IMG/VR virus record: IMGVR_UViG_3300025168_000053
Span: 1 to 64,000 of that record
DNA length: 64,000 nt
DNA from: a virus
Direction: 5' to 3' (one strand)
Shown: positions 8,039-16,534 of the stretch, piece by piece
Position numbering within the stretch: the stretch's first letter is position 1
Layout of the letters: every line of letters starts with the position of its first letter
Notes under the pieces: generated by a model
What the model saw: the letters and a program-made list of their open reading frames with translations, nothing else
Databases searched by the model: none
Told to the model about the DNA's origin: nothing
Program-made: the position numbers and the translations under genes

Positions 8039-11000
8039 ATGACAACGGATTTAGACAGATTGCGAACTGATGCAATTATATCCATTCACAAAGCAAGTCC
8101 TTTTGATTTTAAGCATTATGCGGGTCAAATACCAGAAGGTGAAGAAACACCACTTGACACAGCAACCATGCTTGGAGGCATGAGTCCTGAGTTGCCCGAG
8201 TTTAGAATGACAAATCTATCAGCACCAATGGCCGTATCTCAAATGAAGATACCAAGTCATGCTGATTTTATTGCAGGTCATACAAAAGTTTCAAACAGTC
8301 CATTAACAGATTGGCCGATTGCATCTCCTGAAAATCAATTTGGGGAACATCAACCCTTTGGCATGAAATCGAATAGTTGCCCTTTGCTACATGGCGCAGC
8401 ATGGGGCGACCCTGCGTATGCTGAACATTTGGCTCACGCTATGCCAAACCTAAAAGAAATCGCCCAACGTGAAAAACGAATCAATTTTGACCCAGACCGA
8501 TACGGGCAACCAAAAGAAACACTTCATGACTTAATGATACGTGATCGAAATCGCTACAACACTTATTCCGATGAAGAATACCGTGATGGCAAAGTGAATG
8601 AATGGCAAAAACGTTTGGGATTATTGCCTTATTTGTTCGGTCTTGAATACAATAGCGAGGATCAACGTGAACATTTTATTCGACTTATGAAAAAAATGGG
8701 AACAAAGAAAGATTTGAACTCCCCTGATTCAAGAGTCTTGCGAAATAAAATGCAAGAAAAAGCAGGTATCTCTTGGGGTCGAGCATTGCGTTCATTTCGA
8801 GCAAGGTTCATTCCCCTCCTTCAATGGTGGAGAAGGGCAAGTGATCGACATGGGCCAGTCACCCCTGCTCAAATGCCAATGCCTATGATGATGCCAAATG
8901 TTGATTTGATGAAAAGTGACCCCTCCAATGCTGATTTACACTTCGTCAGTCCTTATGTCGAAATGCCGCAGGGAGTTGAAGAATCATTTACGCATCATTG
9001 GTGGGACATATTTCAGCCCTGGGGCGGGGTTGGCCGAGATTACAACTCACTACACGATATATTGAAACAATCATATCCCGAAGTATTTGACAATGGTTGG
9101 TTAGATGATGTTTTGATGAACACTTCAAACAATATGCTTGACACCTATGACTCCGATGGAGGGAGTCATTTTCCTAATGTCACCAACCATCCAGATGCTA
9201 AAGGACATCCCGACCACGCATCTCTTAAATCCAATTTTAACGATGCTGAGTTCTTTGAAAAAAGAAGGGCGAATTGGAGTCATGCTTCAAACCTTCACTT
9301 TTTGCATCCAAGTGAAGTTCAAGGTCAAGGAGGCCGAATGCTTATTCCATCCGACCAAATGATGATGAGTCGTTTAGGTCGTTCATTATCTGGTCAAGCC
9401 GACATGGGTTCTCCAAGAATTGGTATGTTCCGTGAAGAACACCCATCATCGAACCCCACATATTGGGATAATCACAATGCTCTATTCGCAGCAAATGACA
9501 TGCACATGGGTAAAGTGATGAACAATATGGCTCAAAAAGTGATGAAACAACTTGGTTCAGGAATACTCAATCCAGCCGATCCAAAGAATATGGAACAAGC
9601 GACTCTTGCACGTGGCAACTTACAACAACTCGCAAGTGCGGCTGATTTTGCCATGAAGAAAGTCAATATGGGGGATGAATACAGGGCATTAGCCCCTTCA
9701 ATGAATGGAACCGATATGGCAATGCAATTGAAATCAATTGGCCCAGTTCATCCATCATCTTTCGCAACCACCCCTCCGATTTACAATACAGGAAACACGC
9801 ATCTTTGGGGTCATGAAATGCCAGCAACGCTCACATGGAAACATGATCCTCAAAGCGGAGGAATCAGTTTTGGCATGGCCGAGGAACCTTTCAACATCAT
9901 GCAAAGAACCGTTCATGAAAATAAAATAAAAGCAGTTTTACCTTCATTATTGGAATCAAGCATTATGCCAAAGCAAAGAGACATTCATGCTTTATCAGCA
10001 TTAGATTCCAGGGGGCTATCTCCTATCGCCACAGGGAGTATTCTCAAAGCCGAGGACTATGAGCCAACAGGCGTGTTCACAACCAAGATTATTCCAGCAT
10101 ATACAATTCACAAATTAGAAGACATGGATAAGTTGAAGGGATTTTCGGGCGATTGGATTGTTCAAAAGATGCCGCAGGGAAAGCGAATGTTTGTTGAAAA
10201 GAAAGGCAACCATTTGAAAACAGATAAATTGCCAAGTAAAATTAAAAAGCAACTTCGTGAGATAAAAGGCGATTTCATATTTGATGGATATTTGGATGGA
10301 AAAACGCTCAAAGTTGTTGATTTGTTGGTTCATAAAGGCTCGGATTTGCACCTCGAACCTCTTGATGATCGAATCAATGCACTACGAACTCTTTACGACT
10401 CAACAGAAAATGTTCACTTCCCAATGCCAACAAATTGTGTATCAACCGATCATGAAGGTTTGGATAAAGCAATAAGCAATTTTGATGAAAACGAATTATT
10501 GATTAGAGATTCCAAATCAACATTTATGAAAGAAAAAGAAGTTCACCCTAAGTGGATTCGTTATGCTAAGGAATCAATTGCTAAGGCATTCTATCCGCCA
10601 ATGCCTGAACTCATTGTATATCCAAATCAAATCAAATTGGTTTATCCGTCAATTTATGACCCTGTGATTGTTAAGGGTGACTTCGATGGAAAAGGATTCA
10701 ACATCTCATCATTTGAAGGGTATGATGCTATATTCGACAAAGCAAGAAAAGATATTCCATTATGGGGTCCAGTTGCTATTGATTTGCTCAAAGAGGGTGC
10801 TGCGGCAGGTGGTGGCGGTGGTGCATCGTCGGCAGGTGGCGCATCTGGGGCATTTACTTCAAGTGATGCTGGTTCTTATCAACCGCTTCATTCAACACCT
10901 AAAAGAAAGAAGCCACGTAAGTTGAAAATAACAAAACAAACCTTGCTACGTGCGCCATCAATTATTGGTGAAAACGAAGAAGGCGACAATGTAGCCGCTA

Positions 11001-11509
11001 TTATGCAGTTCACACGTAAAGCAATCACTAAAGACGATACCGCTAAAACAACAGAATATCTTTTGAAAAATGTCAAGGGATTGAATAAGAAAATGCTTGA
11101 GATGTATTGCGGTGAATATGGTATCGAAAAAACAGAAGATAGCAAAAAGTGGACTGTGAATCAAGCAATTGATGATGATGTCATCGAAAATATGTTTCCT
11201 CGAATGAATCGGGTTTCACCAGATGGTGGCGCATGGTCTGGCCTTCAAGCGGATATTACCGCACCAAGAGGCCCAACAGAACTTATTGAGGATAGTGGGA
11301 CTACATTTTACGATCCCAAAGAATCCGAAGAGGTTGAAGAGATTCCAATGAAACATTTGCAGGTCAAAGATAACGCAACTGGGGATCAAGCCGTTGTTGA
11401 TATTGAAAATGGCAAGGCAACATTAAGAATGCCTCTAAAAACGCAACAGGGGATGGCTGATGAGCAAGAATCCGAACCTGATGATAGGTCGGAAGCCGAA
11501 GAGATTTGA
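8039..11509 (+). CDS. Large virion-region protein with degenerate DNA-ligase-like domain
   Basis: 1156 residues. The first 680 are a Met/Pro/His-rich region with no recognised fold. They include a DLMKSD stretch near residue 289 that matches the tag core seen elsewhere. Residues about 690-860 resemble the nucleotidyltransferase domain of ATP-dependent DNA ligases: WIVQKMPQGKR at the place of motif I, DFIFDGYLDG then VVDLLVHKG as motifs III/IIIa, and ELLIRDS...HPKWIRYAKE like motifs IV/V. The motif I lysine spacing is wrong and the usual acidic residues differ, so catalysis is doubtful. A Gly/Ala linker (about 922-945) leads to a C-terminal helical region. It sits directly before the prohead protease, which suggests a structural or ejected protein. 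Confidence 0.8.
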   Translation: MTTDLDRLRTDAIISIHKASPFDFKHYAGQIPEGEETPLDTATMLGGMSPELPEFRMTNLSAPMAVSQMKIPSHADFIAGHTKVSNSPLTDWPIASPENQFGEHQPFGMKSNSCPLLHGAAWGDPAYAEHLAHAMPNLKEIAQREKRINFDPDRYGQPKETLHDLMIRDRNRYNTYSDEEYRDGKVNEWQKRLGLLPYLFGLEYNSEDQREHFIRLMKKMGTKKDLNSPDSRVLRNKMQEKAGISWGRALRSFRARFIPLLQWWRRASDRHGPVTPAQMPMPMMMPNVDLMKSDPSNADLHFVSPYVEMPQGVEESFTHHWWDIFQPWGGVGRDYNSLHDILKQSYPEVFDNGWLDDVLMNTSNNMLDTYDSDGGSHFPNVTNHPDAKGHPDHASLKSNFNDAEFFEKRRANWSHASNLHFLHPSEVQGQGGRMLIPSDQMMMSRLGRSLSGQADMGSPRIGMFREEHPSSNPTYWDNHNALFAANDMHMGKVMNNMAQKVMKQLGSGILNPADPKNMEQATLARGNLQQLASAADFAMKKVNMGDEYRALAPSMNGTDMAMQLKSIGPVHPSSFATTPPIYNTGNTHLWGHEMPATLTWKHDPQSGGISFGMAEEPFNIMQRTVHENKIKAVLPSLLESSIMPKQRDIHALSALDSRGLSPIATGSILKAEDYEPTGVFTTKIIPAYTIHKLEDMDKLKGFSGDWIVQKMPQGKRMFVEKKGNHLKTDKLPSKIKKQLREIKGDFIFDGYLDGKTLKVVDLLVHKGSDLHLEPLDDRINALRTLYDSTENVHFPMPTNCVSTDHEGLDKAISNFDENELLIRDSKSTFMKEKEVHPKWIRYAKESIAKAFYPPMPELIVYPNQIKLVYPSIYDPVIVKGDFDGKGFNISSFEGYDAIFDKARKDIPLWGPVAIDLLKEGAAAGGGGGASSAGGASGAFTSSDAGSYQPLHSTPKRKKPRKLKITKQTLLRAPSIIGENEEGDNVAAIMQFTRKAITKDDTAKTTEYLLKNVKGLNKKMLEMYCGEYGIEKTEDSKKWTVNQAIDDDVIENMFPRMNRVSPDGGAWSGLQADITAPRGPTELIEDSGTTFYDPKESEEVEEIPMKHLQVKDNATGDQAVVDIENGKATLRMPLKTQQGMADEQESEPDDRSEAEEI

Positions 11510-11516
11510 ACATATC

Positions 11517-11528
11517 CCTTCATATAGG
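11517..11528 (+). promoter_or_regulatory. Putative TATA-like promoter of the capsid operon
   Basis: CTTCATATAGGA lies in the 42-base gap before the protease gene, 24 bases upstream of its ATG. That is the spacing expected for an archaeal TATA box and a leaderless or short-leader mRNA. The CTTCATATA core recurs on the - strand before the helicase-like gene (48199-48213). Confidence 0.4.
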
Positions 11529-11551
11529 ATTACACGAAGTCGTATAGTTTA

Positions 11552-12895
11552 ATGGCGACCAGTCTTGAACTCCACACCGCATCTTGGAATGCGGAAGGTT
11601 CGGACTTTTTATTGAAGTCGTCTGGTAGTCAAGGCGAACTTTATGTTGCTGGCTACGCATCTGTTGATATGGTGGATAAGCAGGGAGATAGAATCCCAAC
11701 TGCTGCTCTAAAGAAAGCATTCGGTCAATTCATGGATAACAAAGCATTCCGCAACGTTCAGTTGGCACATTCTGGTATTCAAGTCGGTGAAGTTGTTGGC
11801 AACCACACAGACTCCGATGGCCGAGTATGGAAATCAGAAGTGGATGATCACGGACTATTCGTAGTATGTAAGATTCGCAATGATATTCAAAAAGCACGTG
11901 AAGTGCAAAAACAGATTCGCAACGGAGATTTGCGAGCATTCTCGATTGGGGGTCAAGCCCTATTCCGTGTGAGTAAAACCACACCAGAACTTGGCAACCA
12001 TCGAGAGATTACCGATCTTGAACTGCATGAAATTACGCTGTGCAAGAAAGGAATAAACCCAGAATCAACCTACACGATACTAAAAATGGAAGATGATAAC
12101 ATGAGCAATACGGAAACCCTAAATGAAATTAAGGCTGGACTGAACACAGTCCTCAAAGAACTGAGCGAAAAAGCCGATGACAAGGAAATGAAAGAAGAAA
12201 AGTTGTATAACGAAGATAAAACGGATGCCAAAAAATCCTTTGAGGAAGAAGCGGCACTCGAATACATCACAACTCTTGAAAAGTTTGCTCAAGAATCTGG
12301 CGTTGATTTGAATGCGGTTCGTGATCACTTTGGTTTGGAGAAGGCTTACCTCCCAGAACAAGGTCGTGGCGGTTATTCTCACCGAGGACAAGGAGATGAA
12401 GTCGGATCTGGCGAAGGTGCAACCGAGCCATCTTATCCATCTCTCCCATCCCCAAGTGGCAATCAAAACGTCATCAAAGCCCCAAGTGTTCGCCCAATGG
12501 CAATGAACGCACCAAGCGGCAATGAAAACGTTATCAAGTCCTTGACTCCTGAAACATTGGAAAAAGGCTATCGAACTTACGCTGCACTTCGAGATGAAGA
12601 AGCAGTAAAGGGTCTTGTTGAGAAAGAATGGCAAGAGCGATACAATGTTGAAACAACTCAGGCAATCGAGATGCGAAAAGCAAACGATGTTGGCGTTCAG
12701 TTGAACTCTCTCCGTGAAGAGATCGCAATGCTCAAGTCGGAAAATGATACGTTGTCAAAGAGCGACTTGACACCTACAACCCCATCAACTTCAATCCGTG
12801 TTCCAACTCATGCTGAGTTTGGCGCAATGGGAAGCGACCTCGACGGCTGGCGAGCAGCAGAAATGCTCGCTCAACGTGCTTTGCGGGGCGAGTGA
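11552..12895 (+). CDS. Prohead protease fused to scaffold
   Basis: Caspid maturation serine protease of the HK97/herpesvirus assemblin fold. The N-terminal 165 residues hold the protease core, with candidate catalytic His73 (QLAHSGIQVGEVVG) and Ser131 (LRAFSIGG), and a strand YVAGYASVDMVDKQGD typical of the family. The C-terminal 270 residues are acidic, Glu/Lys/Ser-rich and end in helices, as expected for an internal scaffold (delta domain) removed during maturation. Residues 18-24, DFLLKSS, resemble the tag core found in many late proteins and may be a self-cleavage or targeting site. The capsid protein follows at once. Confidence 0.9.
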   Translation: MATSLELHTASWNAEGSDFLLKSSGSQGELYVAGYASVDMVDKQGDRIPTAALKKAFGQFMDNKAFRNVQLAHSGIQVGEVVGNHTDSDGRVWKSEVDDHGLFVVCKIRNDIQKAREVQKQIRNGDLRAFSIGGQALFRVSKTTPELGNHREITDLELHEITLCKKGINPESTYTILKMEDDNMSNTETLNEIKAGLNTVLKELSEKADDKEMKEEKLYNEDKTDAKKSFEEEAALEYITTLEKFAQESGVDLNAVRDHFGLEKAYLPEQGRGGYSHRGQGDEVGSGEGATEPSYPSLPSPSGNQNVIKAPSVRPMAMNAPSGNENVIKSLTPETLEKGYRTYAALRDEEAVKGLVEKEWQERYNVETTQAIEMRKANDVGVQLNSLREEIAMLKSENDTLSKSDLTPTTPSTSIRVPTHAEFGAMGSDLDGWRAAEMLAQRALRGE

Positions 12896-12900
12896 AAACC

Positions 12901-12924
12901 AAAAAATAAATGGAGATGAATAAG
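12901..12924 (+). promoter_or_regulatory. Shared A-rich leader with GGAGATGA ribosome-binding site (capsid gene)
   Basis: The 24 bases before the capsid ATG are nearly identical to those before 14108 (an A tract followed by TATGGAGATGAAT-type sequence and AAG). In the second copy an in-frame TAA separates the leader from the gene, so here too the leader is read as untranslated. This places the capsid start at 12925 rather than at the in-frame ATG at 12910. Confidence 0.7.
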
Positions 12925-14073
12925 ATGACACAAGGATATATCCGAACAATCGAAGACATGGAACGCCTTTACTACGGTGCGGGTGCTGGAACAAACGCAT
13001 GGGCATACAGTGGAACAGACTTACTCAAGGCTGATAACCCATTGATGTCCTCAACATCAGGAACTTACCAAGCGATCTTTGGTCGTAAAGTTTGGTCACA
13101 GTTGAACCAAGAGTTCAACGCCTTCTCAATTCTTCCTAAGAAACCCTGGGAAAAGAGTGGATGGCGTGTCGTGACTGGCAAGCCAACTGATGCTGTCGGT
13201 GTCCCTGAAAACGGTGCGCTTCCAGATTCGACCAAGCCAACCTTTGAAGAAGTCAGCACAAAGCCAAAGACTGTGGCTTCTAAGTTTGACCTCAGCGAAA
13301 CCGCCATGTTCCTTGCAGACAAGGATGATGGACTGGGCGATGCAAGGGCTGTTATCAAGATGGAAATGTCGAAATCTCACGCTGAGAGCATTAACAAAAT
13401 GCTTCTTCGAGATGTTGATACCGTTGCTTCAAACAACTTTGAATCACTTGATCGTGCAACTTCTTCCTCTTTCACTGAACCAGCAAGTTTCGGTGACATC
13501 TCGGCTTTGACAGACCACAACATGTATTCCATTACCCGCAACTCAACTGGCGCAAACAGTTGGTTTGATGCAAACGTGGATGCTGGAACTGCTGGTGCTG
13601 AACGCCCTCTCACCCTGAATGTCCTTGACGGAATGTTCCGCAAGGTCTGGGAACGTGGAGGTCAGCCAAAGGTCATGCTCACTGGATATGATACCATTGA
13701 GAAGATTCAACAACTGCTTCAACCTCAGCAGCGTTTCACTGAAATGAAGCGTGTCACGCCATCCGTGAACGGTGTTCAAGGAATCCCTGGTATGGAAGGC
13801 GGATTTGTTGTCGCAACCTACAATGGTGTGCCAATCATCCCTGCAAAGGATGTTCACGCACCAGCAGGTGGACTATCTCGAATCTATATGCTTGATACAG
13901 ATTACATGTATTTTTGCACAGCAAAACCAACTCTTTACCACGAAAGCGGAATTGAGACTGGCGATCCATTCGGTATCAACCGTCTTGGTCAAGTCGGACT
14001 CTTCCACACAATGGGTGAACTTTGGCAACTCTTCTATGGCGCACACGGCAAGATTCGTGACCTATCCGCCTGA
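12925..14073 (+). CDS. HK97-fold major capsid protein
   Basis: 382 residues that form the icosahedral shell. The position directly after the protease-scaffold gene, the length, and the pattern of an extended N-arm followed by an alpha/beta A/P-domain region (FDLSETAMFLADKDDGLGD, then a long helix with SKSHAESINKMLLRDVD) match HK97-type capsid proteins. Residues 31-38, TDLLKADN, resemble the tag core seen in many late proteins and lie where an N-terminal processing site might fall. The start was chosen by comparison with the leader of the next gene. No separate delta domain is present, in keeping with scaffold fused to the protease. Confidence 0.88.
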   Translation: MTQGYIRTIEDMERLYYGAGAGTNAWAYSGTDLLKADNPLMSSTSGTYQAIFGRKVWSQLNQEFNAFSILPKKPWEKSGWRVVTGKPTDAVGVPENGALPDSTKPTFEEVSTKPKTVASKFDLSETAMFLADKDDGLGDARAVIKMEMSKSHAESINKMLLRDVDTVASNNFESLDRATSSSFTEPASFGDISALTDHNMYSITRNSTGANSWFDANVDAGTAGAERPLTLNVLDGMFRKVWERGGQPKVMLTGYDTIEKIQQLLQPQQRFTEMKRVTPSVNGVQGIPGMEGGFVVATYNGVPIIPAKDVHAPAGGLSRIYMLDTDYMYFCTAKPTLYHESGIETGDPFGINRLGQVGLFHTMGELWQLFYGAHGKIRDLSA

Positions 14074-14083
14074 TACTCAAAAC

Positions 14084-14107
14084 AAAAAAATATGGAGATG
14101 AATTAAG
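14084..14107 (+). promoter_or_regulatory. Second copy of the shared A-rich leader (decoration gene)
   Basis: An A tract, TATGGAGATGAAT and TAAG precede the ATG at 14108. It closely matches the capsid leader, and the core TATGGAGATG recurs before 18143. High-expression ribosome-binding leader is the likely role. The A/T-rich start could also serve as a TATA element. Confidence 0.6.
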
Positions 14108-14524
14108 ATGGCAAATGCAAACCTAACTGGAAATGGAACTGTTGTCCTTAACGCCGCACTATGGGCTGGCGTTGGTGGACTTACAAAAGTGAACAACGCT
14201 GGCACATTGATTGATGCTGGCGATACTGATTGGCTACAAAGCCCAATTGGATCGAATGCAGCAAATGGCACTGTTCACCTGGGCGTAGTTGATGTGGTCG
14301 TCGCTGATGGTGACGCTGCTTTCGCTTATGACCTTGCTTTGGCTACAAACGCTGTGTCTGGAACAACCCTTGTTGGGCTTCTTTCAGCACACAACATCAC
14401 AACCGCAGGTGGAAACGCTTTCACGGTTGCTGGAAACGTTTCAACCACAACACTGATCAAATTGACCCCCGCAGCAGCAGGTCAAGATGGCGACACTGTT
14501 CGATTGACTTTCTTATACCGTTGA
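14108..14524 (+). CDS. Putative capsid decoration protein
   Basis: 138 residues, rich in Gly, Ala, Thr and Val and predicted all-beta, with no charged tails. It lies directly after the capsid gene and shares its ribosome-binding leader, which suggests matched high expression. Head decoration or stabilisation proteins such as lambda gpD commonly occupy this place. The family itself is not recognised, so the assignment rests on position, size and composition. Confidence 0.6.
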   Translation: MANANLTGNGTVVLNAALWAGVGGLTKVNNAGTLIDAGDTDWLQSPIGSNAANGTVHLGVVDVVVADGDAAFAYDLALATNAVSGTTLVGLLSAHNITTAGGNAFTVAGNVSTTTLIKLTPAAAGQDGDTVRLTFLYR

Positions 14525-14535
14525 GGTGAACCTTG

Positions 14536-14931
14536 ATGGTTAAGGTCCAATATGTGGGCGGCAGTTCTTACACTGAGTTCGCTCTTGATGGCGTGAGAAC
14601 TGGTTTTTCACGTGGCATGATTCGAGATTTACCAGATTCATTTGTTGATACAATGATCCGACCTGGTATTGAACACGGCACAACTATGTGGAAAATCATT
14701 GAAGATTCAAAACCTGATGAAAAAACAGAAGCAATGAAGGCTACAATTGAGCCGACTGTTGAAGAGATCGTTGAAGAACTGGTTGAAGAAACAGAAAGCG
14801 AAGAAGCAGTTGAAGAGGTTAATTACTCATCCTTGACGAGAGCAAAATTGATGTCTCTATGCAAAGAACGTGGAATTGCTGTTAAGAACACTTCAAAGAA
14901 AGCAGAACTCATTGAACTTTTGTCGGCATGA
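14536..14931 (+). CDS. Virion-region protein with C-terminal SAP/LEM-like domain
   Basis: 131 residues from ATG 14536 (GAGGTGA upstream; a TTG one codon earlier is possible). Residues 1-60 form a small beta-rich domain, then comes a Glu-rich acidic linker (about 75-105). The last 35 residues, starting YSSLTRAKLMSLCKERGI, look like a SAP/HeH-type helix-extension-helix DNA-binding motif. A comparable domain ends the protein at 21073. It could tether DNA or head proteins at the neck, or be a head-tail joining protein of the FluMu/Mu gp35-like kind. Confidence 0.75.
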   Translation: MVKVQYVGGSSYTEFALDGVRTGFSRGMIRDLPDSFVDTMIRPGIEHGTTMWKIIEDSKPDEKTEAMKATIEPTVEEIVEELVEETESEEAVEEVNYSSLTRAKLMSLCKERGIAVKNTSKKAELIELLSA

Positions 14932-14945
14932 TAAGGTGATTTATC

Positions 14946-15467
14946 ATGACGGGCAACAGGCAAACAATGACTGATGGAGAGAATTACCTCAGCCGTTGCC
15001 GTGTTAATCGTTATGTTGTTGAAATCTCAGGTGAGAATCCCGCAGTTCAAGTCCGAATAAACGGAAAGGTTTCAAAGGTCATTGTTGATGCAACAGGGGC
15101 GACAACACTTGGCTCAACTTCCAATGTAGGAGAACTCCAATTTTTAATGGATGTTGAAACAGATGGGGGATCCGAACACCCTTACTTTGATAAAATATCA
15201 AAATTGAACTTTACTGGTTCTGGCGGAGATATGGTTTCAATGCACGAAGTCACGCAAGGATCGAATCAAGGAACTGCTAATTCAAAGAACTCACTTCACT
15301 TTTCAGTTTCAACCACCTCCGCTTCCGAATCGGGGGCTGGCGCAATTAACGAACCCGCAGCATGGAACGGCCTTGTTTGCGGAAATGTTAGGATTGTTAT
15401 TGGTTGCACAGCACCAGCCGCAGTAGCCCCACCATCCGTTGTCCGAGTCATTATCCTTACTGAATAA
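14946..15467 (+). CDS. Hypothetical beta-rich structural protein
   Basis: 173 residues, mostly beta-strand with Gly/Ser/Thr loops and an Ala/Pro-rich C terminus. No domain recognised. The ATG follows AAGGTGATTTATC, a usable ribosome-binding site. It lies in the head/decoration block between a SAP-like protein and another small beta protein, so it is likely a head or neck component. Function not assigned. Confidence 0.75.
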   Translation: MTGNRQTMTDGENYLSRCRVNRYVVEISGENPAVQVRINGKVSKVIVDATGATTLGSTSNVGELQFLMDVETDGGSEHPYFDKISKLNFTGSGGDMVSMHEVTQGSNQGTANSKNSLHFSVSTTSASESGAGAINEPAAWNGLVCGNVRIVIGCTAPAAVAPPSVVRVIILTE

Positions 15468-15485
15468 GCATCTATTATGAAAAGG

Positions 15486-15493
15486 GATATAAA
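15486..15493 (+). promoter_or_regulatory. Putative TATA box (GATATAAA)
   Basis: GATATAAA lies in the 49-base gap upstream of 15517, with 23 bases between it and the ATG, a spacing typical of archaeal TATA elements. A GAGGAAT ribosome-binding site is also present, so it may not be leaderless. Sequence evidence only. Confidence 0.35.
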
Positions 15494-15516
15494 CAAAAAC
15501 GAACTGAGGAATAAAT

Positions 15517-15831
15517 ATGGCATTGACGGTCACACAAGAAGGAAGAGATAACGTAAGCGGTTCACGAAAAACCGTTGTATTGAAAGTAGTGCCTGATGCT
15601 TCATGGCTTGCTGCTGGCGAAGCACTTGTTCTCACTGATTATGTCAAAACAATTGAATCAATCTCCCTTGATGGTGGCGCAACAGGATATGTCTGGCAAT
15701 ATGATCGGGCAAACAACAAGTTGCTCGCTTTTGAAGCGGGATCTGATGGTGCGGCTTTGGATGCCGTCGCTGATGCAACCAACCTTTCAACTCACACCGT
15801 CTATATCACCGTGACTGGCCGACGTGCATGA
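15517..15831 (+). CDS. Small beta-rich structural protein
   Basis: 104 residues with alternating hydrophobic strands and Gly/Asp turns. It ends at a boundary where the downstream gene starts 14 bases later. No family recognised. Size and location fit a head-decoration or connector subunit. A TATA-like element precedes it. Confidence 0.7.
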   Translation: MALTVTQEGRDNVSGSRKTVVLKVVPDASWLAAGEALVLTDYVKTIESISLDGGATGYVWQYDRANNKLLAFEAGSDGAALDAVADATNLSTHTVYITVTGRRA

Positions 15832-15844
15832 GGGGGAATACCCC

Positions 15845-16159
15845 ATGCCAAGACTCGAATTAGGCGACATAGACCTTGACACTTCGCTTGAGATTAAAAA
15901 GCGAAGGAATACTCGAATGTTTGAGTTAGCAACGAATCAAGGTTCGATTGCCGAGGATCAATCTCCTTTCAGCAAAGAAAACATGGCGAGAGCAGCGAAC
16001 ACCTTTGTTAAGGTGACACAGCAACAAGCCAAAGACATTCAAAACATCGGCTCAGGAACACGTTGTTTGTCCTGTGGTATGCTTCACTTCTGTTGGACTC
16101 CCGAATGCGCCGTATGTGGAGATCAAATGCACTACAACTTAGGAGGACACCACCAATGA
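15845..16159 (+). CDS. Small protein with C-terminal zinc ribbon
   Basis: 104 residues from ATG 15845, preceded by GGGGGAATA. The N-terminal part is charged and helical. The C terminus has CLSCG...CWTPECAVCG, four to five cysteines arranged as a zinc ribbon. The 3' end overlaps the next gene. Function unknown. It is one of several small zinc-ribbon proteins of this virus and may act as an adaptor in head assembly. Confidence 0.75.
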   Translation: MPRLELGDIDLDTSLEIKKRRNTRMFELATNQGSIAEDQSPFSKENMARAANTFVKVTQQQAKDIQNIGSGTRCLSCGMLHFCWTPECAVCGDQMHYNLGGHHQ

Positions 16160-16521
16160 GCAAAAAAGACTCCAACCCATTCAACCCAACAAAGAAAAAC
16201 CCTGATTCTCAGCCGTATAATGAACCAGTTAATCCAAAGAAAAGACAGCCTTTTGCACCAAAGCGGGATGTCGCTGCGGATAAGAAAAATATGGAGAACA
16301 ACATGATGAATGATCCAAAGAACTTTGGTAAATCAAAGGATGTTGTTTTTGACACTTCATGGGATTTGATGAAGTTTGGCGATTGCCCAGTTTGTCTTGG
16401 CGATCATATGGCTTGCCCTACACCTGATGTTCCAATGTCAGCATGTGGGACTCGAAGAAACGCAATTAAACACATGATGCGAGGCAAAGGTGGAAGACCC
16501 CCAATGATCCTCCGCCAGTAA
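16156..16521 (+). CDS. Tagged small Cys-rich protein (FxxxWDLMK)
   Basis: 121 residues starting at ATG 16156 with AGGAGG 10 bases upstream. The first 60 residues are Lys/Asn/Pro-rich and probably disordered. Residues 65-73 are FDTSWDLMK, the recurrent tag of this genome, followed by a cysteine-rich segment (CPVCLGDHMACP, then a further Cys). The tag is internal, between a disordered arm and a probable metal-binding domain. It lies just before the connector gene, far from the main cluster of tagged genes at 39687-42268. Confidence 0.8.
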   Translation: MSKKDSNPFNPTKKNPDSQPYNEPVNPKKRQPFAPKRDVAADKKNMENNMMNDPKNFGKSKDVVFDTSWDLMKFGDCPVCLGDHMACPTPDVPMSACGTRRNAIKHMMRGKGGRPPMILRQ

Positions 16522-16534
16522 GGAGGGATAGACG

